The translations under genes and the position numbers were made by a program. A stretch of 64,000 nt of DNA, taken from contig JASJZH010000006.1 in NCBI GenBank assembly GCA_037178975.1, positions 5,766,001 through 5,830,000 on the forward strand. Direction: 5' to 3'. The notes beneath the pieces were generated by a model. That model had not been told where the DNA came from. It made no database searches and worked only from the letters and a program-made list of their open reading frames with translations. The DNA is from Oscheius tipulae (taxonomy: Eukaryota > Nematoda > Chromadorea > Rhabditida > Rhabditidae). Shown piece by piece: positions 27,728 through 39,064 of the stretch; within the stretch, counting starts at the first letter, position 1, and each line of letters begins with the position of its first letter.

Positions 27728-27733
27728 AATAAA
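27728..27733 (+). promoter_or_regulatory. Poly(A) signal AATAAA of TDH
   Basis: AATAAA lies 18 nt after the TDH stop and only 30 nt from the stop codon of the convergent RMD gene. Confidence 0.6.
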
Positions 27734-27762
27734 ATGCATGATAAATACAGGTAGAAGCCCGT

Positions 27763-28722
27763 TTAATACTTGGAAAGCAGTTTCTGTACATCCTGGCTGA
27801 TGGCCTTCTCGGCATCATCCGAAGGAGTGACATTAGAGGCTAGTTCGAGAAACTTCTTGGCATTAGCCTAAAGATGGAGTCAAAAAGAAGTCAGAAAAAG
27901 TTACCTTGTCACTCTTCTGGATGTAGCACTTGGCAATGTAATAGAGGTTCTCGAGCCAGTCAGCCTGAACATCGTGAGCGTGAAGGAAATCGCTCAGAGC
28001 TTCATCGTAGGTAGCGGTAGGAGGGGTGGCGTAGAGGACGGAAGCAGCCTTGCGCTCCAGCCAGGACAGACCAGCAACCCCAAAGGCATACCGACCACGC
28101 ATATGGTAGAGAGAATGCTCCTTGGAGTCGAGGGCAAGAGCCTTGTCAAGGTACTCCTGAAACATTTCATCACAAGTTGATTCTAATGAATCAGAAATGT
28201 TTTCGCCTACATTTTTTGACTTACCTTGAACTTGTACCCCTGCTCAATCTTTTCCTTGGTTCCTAGATAGTCGGTGAGGCGGCCGGTGAGCTGGAATAGT
28301 AGGATATAAACACATAACTAAGAAACTTACAATAGCGACCCACTTGACGGCCAAGAAGTTGTCCTGATCCAGGTCATATCCCTCGAGAGCATACTTCTGT
28401 CCTAAAAAATATCTTTTCCGATGGAACTCAAAGGATGTAAACAAAAAAAAATTTCTGACCTTGAGCAATCAGTTCATGCTGCTTTTTGTTGTCAGGTGTC
28501 CGGTTTGCGAGATCACGGCAGAACTTGGCCAGACGCCAGAGAAGCTCGGTTGTCTTTTCTCCGCCATCGTAGCGCTAGATCATAATAGTCAAAACCGTCA
28601 AAAAAATATACCTTCTTGAGGATATCGAATCCCTGAGCGAGATCATCGGTGCCGAAATACTTGTCTACTTCTTCGAACGACTGAAAAGCCTTGATTAACG
28701 AAAAGTTCCAAAACCTTACCAT
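27763..28722 (-). CDS. Regulator of microtubule dynamics (RMD/FAM82) TPR-like protein
   Basis: Soluble helical-repeat protein of the RMD-1/RMDN family, known from nematodes and mammals to bind microtubules and act at the spindle; mammalian members also sit at mitochondria and ER. The initiator ATG (28722) is the only codon of its exon. An intron follows at once, then SFEEVDKYFGTDDLAQGFDI, LLWRLAKFCRDLANR, YALEGYDLDQDNFLAVKW, YLDKALALDSKEHSLYHMRG, LSWLERKAASVLYATPP and NLYYIAKCYIQK. It ends DVQKLLSKY. About 230 residues, close to the short nematode RMD-1. No membrane anchor. Convergent with TDH (52 bp between stops). Confidence 0.88.
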
Positions 28723-29174
28723 TCTAGGAGACTAATATGAATCAGTTAGATGAGTCTGCAAAACTTAACTGGTAAAAAAAGTCGATAAGAGATGAAAGAT
28801 AAGCGGATTGTAAATGTAGAAGCTGTAAACTGCTGCTTTTCTGAATCAAAGAAACACCGAATTTGCTTGCTAGGAAGAAAGCAGTATAGTAACAGGTATC
28901 ATGATTTTCAACTTTATCTGGTGCTCAGGTCATTTTTCTCAGGTTCACACCTTCGAATACCGTGCGCCTATGGTACGAACATCGCATGATGTCTTACCGA
29001 GAAGCTGGCCCCATGTTTTATGTGTCTTATGAACAGTATTTACGTTCCAGCGGTCTAACAGGTCTCATAGAAGGAATAATAGCTTTGAAACTGCGCCTTA
29101 TTAGGACTGAAACCAGTGTATGGCGGGTGAACCCAACGGGAAATCGATATATCAATATCCGATAAATGAGAAGC

Positions 29175-29186
29175 TGATACAGACAA
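29175..29186. repeat. Target-site duplication, left copy (12 bp)
   Basis: TGATACAGACAA directly precedes the first LINE codon and recurs unchanged at 30109-30120 after the LINE tail. Confidence 0.85.
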
Positions 29187-30062
29187 GTTCTTTCTCCACT
29201 CCTCTTCAACGCTGTGCTCGAAGACATCTTCAGACGACTCAATTGGGACAACTTCGGCTTCAACATCAACGGCCGTAAGCTGAACCATCTTCGCTACGCC
29301 GACGATGTCGTCCTTGTCGGGAAGAGCCTGAGAGCAGTTCAGCGCATGGTGACCGAACTGGAGGAAACAAGCCGTAGGATTGGATTGGAAGTCAATCTCC
29401 GCAAGACAGTTGCGATGACCAATGCCTACGAGGGGGATCTGCTTGTATCTGGCCAACAAATCCAATTTGTCCAGCACTTCACCTATCTTGGAAGTTCGGT
29501 TACGTGCACCACAGAAAACCAGGAGTTATCTCGGAGGATCGGAGCTGCATGGGGTGCGTTCAATCGTCATCGTCTGTTCCTTACCAAGAAAACCGTGCCA
29601 ACAAGGATGAAGAGACGAGTCTACCTGACCTGTATCGTGCCAAGTTTGCTGTATGGCTGTGAAGTCTGGAGCCTTCGAACTGATGAGTTGAAGAAGCTGG
29701 CAGCCGTGCAGAGACGACAGGAAAGAGCAATGTTAGGCCTCACTCTTCTCAACCGCGTGAGGAACGAAGATGTTCGAAGAATGACCCAGCTCCCCGATAT
29801 CCTGGACCTGGCTTGGAGGAGAAAGCTGAAGTGGGCAAGAAGAGTTGCAGCGATGGACGGAGCGAGATGGTCGAGAGCCACGACTGAATGGATACCCCTG
29901 AACCAGCGACGCGTCATTGGTAGGCCCCGTATGAGATGGGAGGATGACCTAAGGAGAGCATCCGAGAGGATAGGAAGAGCCCCCGCAACGTGGATGCGAG
30001 CGGCAAGATTGGACGGCGAAGAGTGGGTTCGAGCCATGGGAGCGGCAAGGGACCCAGTTTAG
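29187..30062 (+). CDS. Partial LINE reverse transcriptase ORF (carboxyl part)
   Basis: Carboxyl half of a LINE polyprotein. The catalytic block LRYADDVVLVGKS (YADD) is intact, followed by the thumb region (LEVNLRKTVAMTN, FTYLGSSVT, RMKRRVYLTCIVPSLLYGCE). The basic tail (RRKLKWARRVAAMDGARW, GRPRMRWEDDLRR) is usual in RTE-like nematode elements. The amino endonuclease and fingers are missing, so it cannot be active alone. The frame is open from the insertion point; the ATG at 29214 is an internal methionine. Confidence 0.88.
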   Translation, partial: VLSPLLFNAVLEDIFRRLNWDNFGFNINGRKLNHLRYADDVVLVGKSLRAVQRMVTELEETSRRIGLEVNLRKTVAMTNAYEGDLLVSGQQIQFVQHFTYLGSSVTCTTENQELSRRIGAAWGAFNRHRLFLTKKTVPTRMKRRVYLTCIVPSLLYGCEVWSLRTDELKKLAAVQRRQERAMLGLTLLNRVRNEDVRRMTQLPDILDLAWRRKLKWARRVAAMDGARWSRATTEWIPLNQRRVIGRPRMRWEDDLRRASERIGRAPATWMRAARLDGEEWVRAMGAARDPV

Positions 30063-30108
30063 GAAACCCCTTTGATACCGTCAAATAAAATGTAAATGTA
30101 AATGTAAA
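29187..30108 (+). mobile_element. 5'-truncated non-LTR retrotransposon (RTE/LINE type)
   Basis: A LINE copy starting in the middle of its reverse transcriptase (VLSPLLFNAVLEDIF) and ending in a short 3' UTR with a TAAATG-type repeat tail (about 30084-30108). It is bounded by identical 12-bp duplications. 5' truncation, a simple-repeat tail and target duplication are the marks of target-primed reverse transcription. The open frame has no stop or frameshift, so the insertion looks young. It lies between the divergent RMD and bZIP genes. Confidence 0.88.
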
Positions 30109-30120
30109 TGATACAGACAA
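30109..30120. repeat. Target-site duplication, right copy (12 bp)
   Basis: Second perfect copy of TGATACAGACAA, immediately after the TAAATG repeat tail of the LINE. Confidence 0.85.
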
Positions 30121-30404
30121 ATGTCCAAAGTGCACTGTCAGCTGGCCAGTTTGAATTAGGAGGCCGGGTCCCGCGACGTAGACCCTGCTACCATAGTGCA
30201 ACACTCCCCAGCAAAGGGGCGGCTACTCCCGCCATCACTTTCATCACTTTCCCTAATCTTAGTTTGACCGACAGAAATCATGTCTGTCGTTCAGTGCTAA
30301 GTCTAGGCCACACTTCCTTTCAGCAGTTGCAGTAAGTGTTGCTTCACATTAAGGTTTATCATCTATCATCCGAAAAATATTTTCCATACCAATCTTTTCA
30401 GGCC

Positions 30405-30542
30405 ATGTCGTTCATCAACGGTTCTGCCACTGAAACAAACAAAATACAAAACCATGTTGTCCCGTCTCACAAGATTAACCTCGATGTCATCTCACATCGT
30501 CGGCGGTCTGTCCCACCTGTGGGACGACCGAACCGCTCCTAA
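30405..30542 (+). promoter_or_regulatory. Upstream ORF overlapping the ATF4-like start out of frame
   Basis: ATG 30405, just after a splice-acceptor-like TTTTCAG, opens a 45-codon frame that ends at 30542, 86 nt beyond the main ATG at 30454 and in a different frame. Ribosomes starting here would bypass the main start. This matches the overlapping uORF2 that controls ATF4 translation in other animals. It could instead be a mis-set transcript start; cDNA is needed to tell. Confidence 0.5.
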
Positions 30543-31924
30543 CCAAGCTACCGCCAAGGGCACACATCAGGAGCTTGTTGGCTTCGGCCACGATCATGGA
30601 TACTATTGTGTCAACAGCCTATCCAATTCTGTCAGGTACACCTAGTCATTTTTGTTTTATTCATGCTTTTGTTGCAGCGCGCTGACTACTAATGATGACC
30701 CCTTCTTGGGTGTTCCTCACCGACCTGACTGGAATGATGCTAGAGCAGAGTTCGACCCTCTGATTGGACAAATCGCCGGTCAACCTCAAGAAAAGATCAT
30801 TGACCTGAGAGATCTCGGAGGTCGACTCACTCCAGACGACGATCTGCCATGGTACGAGAAGTTCGATATCACAACCAATGTAAGCTATTTAAATTGCTAA
30901 AAATATATTTTGCTTGAGTTCTTGGACAATTACTCTCTGGAAAAGACCAGGTCAAGAAACAACAGCCTGAACATAGACATCGGGCTGCCTTCGGCTTTCG
31001 GCAACAACACCGACTTCTCGGTACGACAAAGAAGAGGGAAAAGACATTATTTTCAGTTGTTGAACGAATGTGATTGGGAATCACCCAACTTTCACAGCAC
31101 ATTCCTCAACGACAGTTGCCTCAGCACCGACCCAGGAAACTGGCCGAAAGTATGTGAAACCAAGGAAAAGGGAGATTGGCCAAAGCTGTGTGATCAACCC
31201 ATTGATGATCCATTGAGTGAGGTCAGCAGCCAGACCTCCGAGTACTCTCGTTCCACACCGTCCCCATTAATCGAAGAAGAGGAAGATGCCAAGGTTTTGT
31301 TTTGAAAAAGTTCTGCAGTGACAATTTGACTTCAGAAATCCTCGGAGCCAGAGTACACCAATACTGGACGTCTGAAGCGCCAATGCCGTCGTCTGACCGT
31401 TATGGACATTATGCGAGAGGCTTGCGAGGAGTCCGAAAGCGGAGAGCCCAAGAGAGCAAAGAACGTGGAGGCCATGACGTTGGGCGAGTATTTCGAAAGC
31501 AAAGACGTAACAGCCTGCCTGGATAAACCGAAGGTCCGCGGCGTTGTGATCAAGGTTCGTTCTCATATTTCGACACAGCCTGACATCACTTCCATTGTGA
31601 AGGGAACACACAGGACAGAAAACGATTTCGTAATCAGACACAGACGGCGCATGTTTGGTATCTACTATTTATTTTTAGCCGTACGTCGATGCAGCCACAT
31701 TCCGTCGTCGAGTGATGAACCGGGAGTCAGCCCGAAAGTATAGAGCACGCAAGCGACGAGAAAAGTACCAAGCAAAAAGGTAAATATTGATAGACGTCTC
31801 CAAGGGCTAATCACACATTTGCAGCAGTCTACTTGACCTGGAGAAGAGAAATGTCGATCTCAAGGTAGAGGTTGTTGGACTTGAGCACGAAATCGCTGCA
31901 CTGAAGAGGCAAATGAATATTTAA
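30454..31924 (+). CDS. ATF4-like bZIP transcription factor
   Basis: Predicted DNA-binding stress-response regulator. From ATG 30454 (MLSRLTRLTSMSSHIVGGL), short introns join an acidic activation-type amino half (DWNDARAEFDPLIGQ, IIDLRDLGGRLTPDDD, PWYEKFDITTN), a Ser/Pro/Glu region (SSQTSEYSRSTPSPLIEEE) and a basic patch. At the carboxyl end is the bZIP: RRVMNRESARKYRARKRREK then a zipper LLDLEKRNVDLKVEVVGLEH to EIAALKRQMNI. The YRxxKR ending and the exact spacing to LEKxN match ATF4/ATF5 better than CREB, C/EBP or XBP1. The zipper stops the protein, also as in ATF4. An overlapping upstream ORF supports this. Orthology is an inference from few residues. Confidence 0.82.
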
Positions 31925-31993
31925 TTCGTCTCCGTCATTCTACTTTTATCTTTGCTTGATCTCTTGTTTCTAACTCCCGAGTGAACAGTATTA

Positions 31994-31999
31994 TTTATT
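31994..31999 (-). promoter_or_regulatory. Candidate poly(A) signal of the neprilysin gene
   Basis: TTTATT on the plus strand is AATAAA on the minus strand, about 230 nt after the neprilysin stop and 70 nt beyond the bZIP stop, so the two 3' ends probably overlap. Confidence 0.4.
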
Positions 32000-32226
32000 C
32001 ACTCTACATATGACTATATAAACTGTATGCATCAATATCTGATAAAAATGTGGCGCTGTCAATAGACGAGATCGTAGTGGGCTCCAGGGATTCTGATCAC
32101 GGGCAAAAGGACTATAAGTGGAGAGGAGATGGGAGAAGAGAACATCGGTTAAAAATTAGAGAGGAGGTGACTAGAACACGTATAAGACGTTGGAGCATAA
32201 AAGTTAAAGCAACGGGGAGAGATTGT

Positions 32227-35200
32227 TCACCAGACTTGACACTTGTTCTCGGGATTCATCGGAGAGCCTCGCTTACAGCCCCAAGCTTTGGCGAATTCGT
32301 GTCGGTTCTGTAAAGGTTGGTCAGTAGATTACAGTTCTTATTGTTTACCCTCAGTGGAATGATGGCGCGGTACTTGCTAGGTGCATGAACATCCGTCATG
32401 ATGATCTGTACGTAGTGCTTTGATCTCACCACAGAACACCAGTTCTGAAAGTTTTCGTTATCATTCTCGCTGTGAATTCCAGACAATCGCTCATCATTTA
32501 AAAAGCATACGTTGGCATAAGCTAGGAAGAACATTTGTTCGCTGGTGTACTTCTGGAATCCAGGTAGAGCTGGTTCCGACACCGAAGTGTTGCTTCTCCA
32601 TGCTTTGTAAGCCTAAATCCTCTTCCTTATAGGATTCGAGGTTGTGAGTTACATTGAAAGAAGTTTTTACTCCGCCGTTGTCGGCAATATTTTCTCCTAG
32701 ACTCAGCTGACCATTGAGATTAATGCCCGCTTCTTCAACCTTCACTCCGCTGTACTGACGCACAAAGCATCTGCACGACTGATTTATGGGCAAGCATGAA
32801 CTTCCTCACCTTGTCTTCTCAGTGAATTTGTCAGCTGTGTCGGCGTCCCACCAATCGTGCAAGTTCCCAAATTCATCATACTGTCCACCTAAACTTGTTT
32901 GCATTGATAAAAGTGAAGCGTTCTGTAACCTTGATCGTCAAAAGCATGGGAGACTTCGTGACCAATAACAGCACCGACCATTCCGAATGTCATGTAGTTT
33001 GGAACACCGAGGGTCAGAAACGGGAACTGCATTATTCCGGCAGGGAAGACTAGAAATTGGATTTTTATGGTCAGTCCTCTACTTACTCATTTCGTTGTTG
33101 TTGGGAGCGTAGTAGGCATCGACTTGCGCCGGACTTTGGTACCACATGGTCCGATCCAAAGGTTGATCTAGCCTCAGGAGCTCCTCTGAGTACCTGACTA
33201 GTTTTAACCTTATTGTAGAATGAAGCAAAAACTCGGCATCGGGGATGTCCTTAAGACGAATTTAAATGATCTGAACCACTAAAAAGTACCATTCCCCAGT
33301 GCTTATCCATCCATGTATCGTTGAACAGCACTTCTGGATAGCCACTCTTGTATTCGATCATGTTGGCTTTCTTGATGGCTCGAGTCCTTGTCGCTTCATC
33401 CATCCAGTCCAGAACATGTAGCTGTTTGATGAACTCTTCTTTCAGATACTTTGTCAGTTCCCGCATCTATATTCAAAAGTGTTTTCGTGCTAAACATTGT
33501 CACACCTTGCTCATGGCCCTTTCTCGGTCGAAAAAGTGTTGTACAAAGAGCTTGCCGACGGGCATATCCAACATTATAACCGAAAGTGTAACGCAATCCT
33601 CCCATCTGAACACACATTTTCACGTCAAACGACATCTTAAAAAACAAACCTCTCCGGCGGAGCACTATTGAACATTCCGGTTTGATTGGCTTTAAACTGG
33701 TAGAAGGGGTCGCGTGTCGAGGGAGGCAAGAATGGTGAGAAGCCTTGTACTAGTCGCCAAGAGACATAGTTGGCTATCACTCTCTTTGGTGTGGTTTCGA
33801 GAATGTGCTAAACCTGATTCTCTTTGGCAGTTTTTCTTTCCCACCTGTATTCCAGTAAAATAATCCATCTCGCGAATGATCACGGTGTGGTTCGGAGAGA
33901 CGTCAACTAGTCCTTTGAAAACGGTTTTCACGTAGGCGTCAAAATCGATCTAAGGTCTGATTGCACCAGAAAAGTAAAGTGCTTACCAATGGGAAGAGTC
34001 TCTTCAACTCCCAGAGCTGGTACCTGTTATTTCCTCTATCAGGATTTCGGCGGACCATGTCATCTGCAGAAAAATTCACCAGCTTGAGCTCCAATTCCAT
34101 AGCTTCCTGCATTTCTTTTTCAGCTAGAGCAGGATCGGCTCCTGGAACATAAAGTGAAATCGCGTTTCAAGCATTCATACCGAACATCATAGCTGTCTGT
34201 CTCATGAGCCAGGTATAGTTCTTGATCATCGGATCATCGGGACCCATGAGATAGGGCCACCGTGACCCAACTCCCCATTTTGGCTGGTCCAACTCGATAA
34301 TACTTTTTGAGCTGTTGGTCGGATCGTGCGTGACTGCCAGTTCAAGAATAACAGCATTTACTCCAGTCCTGTTCATTACGACCGCCAAGTGCTCTTCCCA
34401 TGAATAATTCCACTCGGTCCAATTGACTCCTGAATTAGAGGGCTCCACATTTGAGTAAGACACAAAAACCGTGAATAACAGGCCAGCCGCCAATCCAAGC
34501 TAGTGTTTGTTTTATCGAATCCAAGCCGGTTTCTTCTAACATATCTGGAAATAATATTCTACAGCGTTATTCTGAAGCTAGATACCTTCGTCCAGACACT
34601 TCTGATAGTATCCTTTAGCCAGATTGTCCCATTTTGGATCGGAACCATTGATTGAAGACTGGACATAAACGTTTTTAAGTGGAAAGAAGGATGAAACATA
34701 CCTGGAGAATGTTTTTGACTTGTTTGTTCAGTCTGGCTTGAACATCACTGATTGTGTGTCGAAGTGGTTTACTGGCCGGTAAATTTCGATTCAAGCCGTA
34801 ATTTCCGCATGCAAATTCATAAAAATCTTCACAAGGATCAATCTAGACCAGGTTTTTGGGACAATTGAATAACAACAGTTACTTTATCGTTGAGATTATC
34901 TGCTAAGAACCCGGCCATCATTACACATTCTCGTGATGTACAAACTATATTTTCGTGATTAGTTGCTGTCCAGTCAACTCCAACTGAGGAATTTTCGTAC
35001 CGTGATGGGTACACTGGAAGGCCTAAAAGGATCTGTACTGGCAACTTATATTTGACTCACCTTTTGTGAAAGTTTTGTAACCATCCAGTAACAATAGCCA
35101 ACAGACGGCACAAGAGAGGAATGAAAAAAATAATATAAATACTACAACCATAAGAAAGGCTTCGCAGCGGGTACATCTTCCAAAGCACCTCCTGAAAATT

Positions 35201-35305
35201 GTACTGTAATGGGTATGAAAGTGAAAATATCCTTGGTTGTGTGTTCAACAAAAGATACCTTTTTGAAGAGTGCCAAGCACCTCCATTTGGAACTTCAGTC
35301 TTCAT
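32227..35305 (-). CDS. Neprilysin-like zinc endopeptidase (M13)
   Basis: Type II membrane zinc metallopeptidase that cleaves peptides outside the cell. ATG 35305 begins a short basic cytosolic tail (STIFRRCFGRCTRCE after the first intron), a single anchor (AFLMVVVFILFFSFLSC), then the M13 start VCTSRECVMMAGFLAD and DPCEDFYEFACGNYG. The zinc site is GHEVSHAFDD (HExxH), with the third ligand in GENIADNGG (ExxxD). The protein ends in the family terminus GSPMNPENKCQVW. The substrate-binding NAYY/NAFY motif reads DAYY here (Asp codon 33118-33120). More than ten short introns keep the frame. Length (about 750 residues) and cysteine pattern fit neprilysins. Catalytic residues are intact; specificity may be altered. 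Confidence 0.92.
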
Positions 35306-36938
35306 CCTCTATCACACTATCCTCCTATCATTTTCTCGTGTCTTAATTTCAGAAGAAAGTGTATAAATATGAGCAGCGACAAAGAGGAAGAGAAAGAGCG
35401 TGAAAGGTGATCTGATCGAGATTTGTTTGAGAGCAGCGATCGACAATAGGGAAGAAGCGCAACAGAGAGAGGGACAGAGGATCGTTGGTCTTTTTGGGCT
35501 GAGAGAAATAAACATTCCTGATTAGGGTATTGTTAGTGGCTTCTCGTGGGTTGCCTTCCAGAACACTTTTCATTTCTGGAGTGCCTTTTTGTGGGTGTGA
35601 AAGGGGTCGTTTCCATTGTGTGTTCAAATCACAAGAGGCGCCGAAAGATGAGCTACCCTCATTATCAGAAATCAATGAGACAAGGAAATTTGTTAGCGTA
35701 TCAGCTGGCCCGGTGGTAGGAAATAAACCCGACAAAATCTCTGGATGTAGCACTCACTCATCCACGCAGCTGTTTTGATCGTTCATTCTGTTAAACACTA
35801 GTCAATGTTGTCCCGTGTGTATGACATGTGGCGGCTTAGACCGCTTGAAGCCCTTACACGACAGTGGAGATAAAGTTCATTGGGTGGTCGTCTCTAGGAG
35901 AACTGCATCAAGTACTTCCATAAAACTGGATGTAATGAAGTCTTAAAAAAGGAAATCACTAAAATCCGTATTACTCCACGTTTTTAGAGAACAGCAAGCA
36001 GTTTGACTATACTAAAACATAGAAAAGATGAAAAAAGACGACATGGTTGCTTGCTCGGACACAAGGAGTAATGGAATTAGGAGAGTTCCACTAAGTGAGT
36101 CGTGTTGAAAGCCCCATGGGTATCGCAGAGGAGGAAACAGGTCTGAAGAGAAAAGGTAGAGTCTCCTTTCTTTAAGCAGGTCCTAATTGGAAACCCCGGA
36201 AGCTAAAAGAAGAACTGGGCTCCGGCTGATTGCGCTGATCGGGCCGATGAAGATGGATGAGTTGTACCTGTTCCACGCAGGCCACAAAATGCAGACGAGC
36301 AACGCCCCATTTCTTTTTTCTAAAATTTATACCTACTCTCGAGTGTGAGGCCTCGAGTTCACTGGACAGTTGTCGTTTCCTCCTTCTGCACTTGGTTCTA
36401 TCAATTTTCGTTATTCTCATTAGTATCATCCTTTAAGATTATCTTACAATGATTTCAAAAAGATTGTTTAGTAAGTCTCACTAAGTTTTTCATGAACCTG
36501 CTTCCGATAATAATCGGCGTTATCGGAACAAAAACCCATAATTACAATAAACGGATCTTACGTGATAATGTGGAAACTACACGATGATAAGGTGTTTTTT
36601 GGAAAAATTTATCGTTGAAGGAAATAGAAGTGGGAGCAAAATCAAGCGGCCCAAATTAAGACGGAAGCAGCTATGAAATGGACGTATTGTTTATAATGAC
36701 GAAGCTGAATCATGCGACCATCCTTGCGCACTCCATAATCTTATAAAACAAAGCGTTTGTCATGGACCCTCAACAGAAACTGAGACCAAAGCAGTTTGGA
36801 AGATACTGGAGTTGGTAGGAGTATATGGCAGGGAGAAAACTTATAATTAGTGTATGCCCAACCCTACTAATTAGTTTAGTTTCAGTCAAGGTTGAACTTT
36901 GTCTTTCTTTTTTTTACTTAGAACAACAACAATTTTAC
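35306..36938. other. Neprilysin upstream flank, no supportable gene
   Basis: Open frames such as 35349-35753 and 36172-36429 (minus) lack ATG-supported, motif-bearing or spliceable structure. Upstream regulatory DNA for the neprilysin gene is expected here. Confidence 0.5.
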
Positions 36939-37183
36939 TTACGTCATGCCGCGCTTCCTTTTCTTCCTCGGTAGATATAATGTGCTAGTCGGACGACAAG
37001 TAGACTGTCTGCTCAGAGAGGGAGCAACTTTCTTAGGAACCTTAAAACACATTTCGCTTAAATTTTATTGCAGTTTACCTCAGAATCTGGAGGATTAATT
37101 GAATAGCATCCATAAACAGGAGCCGCATAGTAGGAATTTTCATCGGAAGAGCCGGAATAGTAGCGGGGACCCCAGTCGGTCAT
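36939..37183 (-). CDS. Small unrecognised two-exon protein with basic tail
   Basis: ATG 37183 opens MTDWGPRYYSGSSDENSYY. A GTAAAC donor and a TTTAAG acceptor define an intron of about 38 nt, and the second exon gives VPKKVAPSLSRQSTCRP then LYLPRKKRKRGMT. The 68-residue product is Tyr/Ser-rich, then strongly basic (RKKRKR, a possible nuclear signal). A GTAAGT at the stop codon could be a further donor, so the gene may extend. I do not recognise the family. Confidence 0.5.
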
Positions 37184-39064
37184 TGTTTCCAAAACACTTA
37201 CAGCAGATTAGCACAACTGCTGTCACTTCATTTGGAGCCTGTAAGCTGTTCTCAAATTTGCGATAACAGACTGCATAATGGGTGGCCTCTTGCGCGAAAA
37301 ACGGTGCGCGAAAAAAGGAAATCCGAGAAACTGGTAAATAAGGTGAACAGTGTGAGAAAGGGGGAGAAAAGCCAAGGACGGCGAAGACAAAAAGAGCCGC
37401 CGTTTTGGAGATCCTTGAAAATTTGAAGAGGAGCCGGCAGCTGACCGGAAATGTTTGTGATTAATCCGGACAGCGTTGGATGTGACGGAAAGTCAATAGA
37501 GAACCGTAAGACACAAGCGTTTTAAAAAGCATACGAGCAATACTTTAAAACTGCGTGAGAATGAAGTGTTTTCATCAGCAACACCGAACAGCACTTAAAA
37601 ACCACTTCTAGCCTAAGCGGCTAGCTCTTTTTTTAAACGTCTTGGAACTCCCGGTATGAACAAATTGAAATAGATCCGAAGTAGAAGATCGGCCACGACT
37701 ATAATTATCCGGTCTAGATTTGTGGTTTGCGATGCAAAAGGGAGAGAGCGCAGCATATTAAGAGATGGACAGAAAGGGTGACATAGGTCCGCGGCGATTA
37801 CGATCCAAAATTCTAAAATTGAAAGTGTTTTAATCCGACGAAATGGTCATTTGACACATGACAAAAGTATTTGTTCACCAAGGATTGCAGTTGTTCGCTA
37901 TAGCAAGGACAAAAATGGCTAACTAGCCGCCGACATGAGGTTTAAGATGTCCTCGACCCTTACGGTGACAAATTTTCGATTTGTTTCCTGCTGTGAATAC
38001 GCTTAGCAATAGCTTTTTCACTAATCGCATGATATAAGCAAAGTTTGAGATGGAAAGGAAGTGTAGCAGCCGCGAGTAAACTTCTCGAAGTAGCAAATGA
38101 AGAGGATTTAGTGGTAACGGACACTCGGACGAGCCGTCGGAAGCGGAACGTAACGTTTACCTATGGATTAATACGCGGTCAATTGAAACCAGCTGTGTGC
38201 GTCTCACTACTCCCGTAAAGACAACGAGTTTCGATAGTCATTATCCGGATGACAAACAAATACTTCTGCCCGGAGGATTCTGTGAAAAAATGGTATAGAG
38301 TGACCAATGGCTTCGCTGACAGTGTGTTCTCGTGAAGTGGCAATGTACGACGGCCGTCAAGTGCATAATAATGGACCTCCAACAAATACTACAGTCCCAA
38401 AATCAAGAAACTCGCAAATTTGCTGCTGCAATATGGTGGTTTTTCAATTAAATAAACTGACAACCAGAGGTACCACTAGAGGTCACGTCTTCTTACGAGA
38501 TAGTAGGTAAGCAGCCTTAGATTTCTACAAACTGATTTCTGGTAAAGTTTGAGATGGTAATTCACAACTTTTCAGATATGTGTGTAAGAGCGAAGTGATA
38601 GCTGGGTGACAATGGTTTCGAGTTTAAGAAATGAAGTGCGAATGAGGGCAAACGAGCGCGACTCAAGTGGGAGAGGCACGAAAAGCGTCGGACACGGAAA
38701 TGCTATGTTTGTAATATGGAAACGTCGATGCCCTACAGCAACTGTTTCGGCATAACTGTTGATCGCATCCGTGTCATATTAGAGGCCAGATCTGCGCGAC
38801 GATTACATTCTCTAAGCATATAAATCCAAGAAAAACAAAAAGGTTCATTAGTTATTAAAAGTACAAAAAAAAATCCACCAGAACAAAGTATATACAAAAA
38901 ATGGCGGAAAAACGCTCAAAATACCAGAGAAAAAGCTTTGGCCACGTCCAGGACATTGAATATTACTAATAGACTTTGAGATATGACAGAGCTCTGACAT
39001 AGTCGATTGGTGATTTCGGATTCTTTACAAAAGGAGAGATGCTACTACAAAGTTACTTAGTCTG
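37184..39064. other. Intergenic, no supportable gene
   Basis: About 1.9 kb between the small basic gene and the CDC25 stop. Only short open frames without motifs are seen; it includes the CDC25 3' UTR. Confidence 0.5.
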
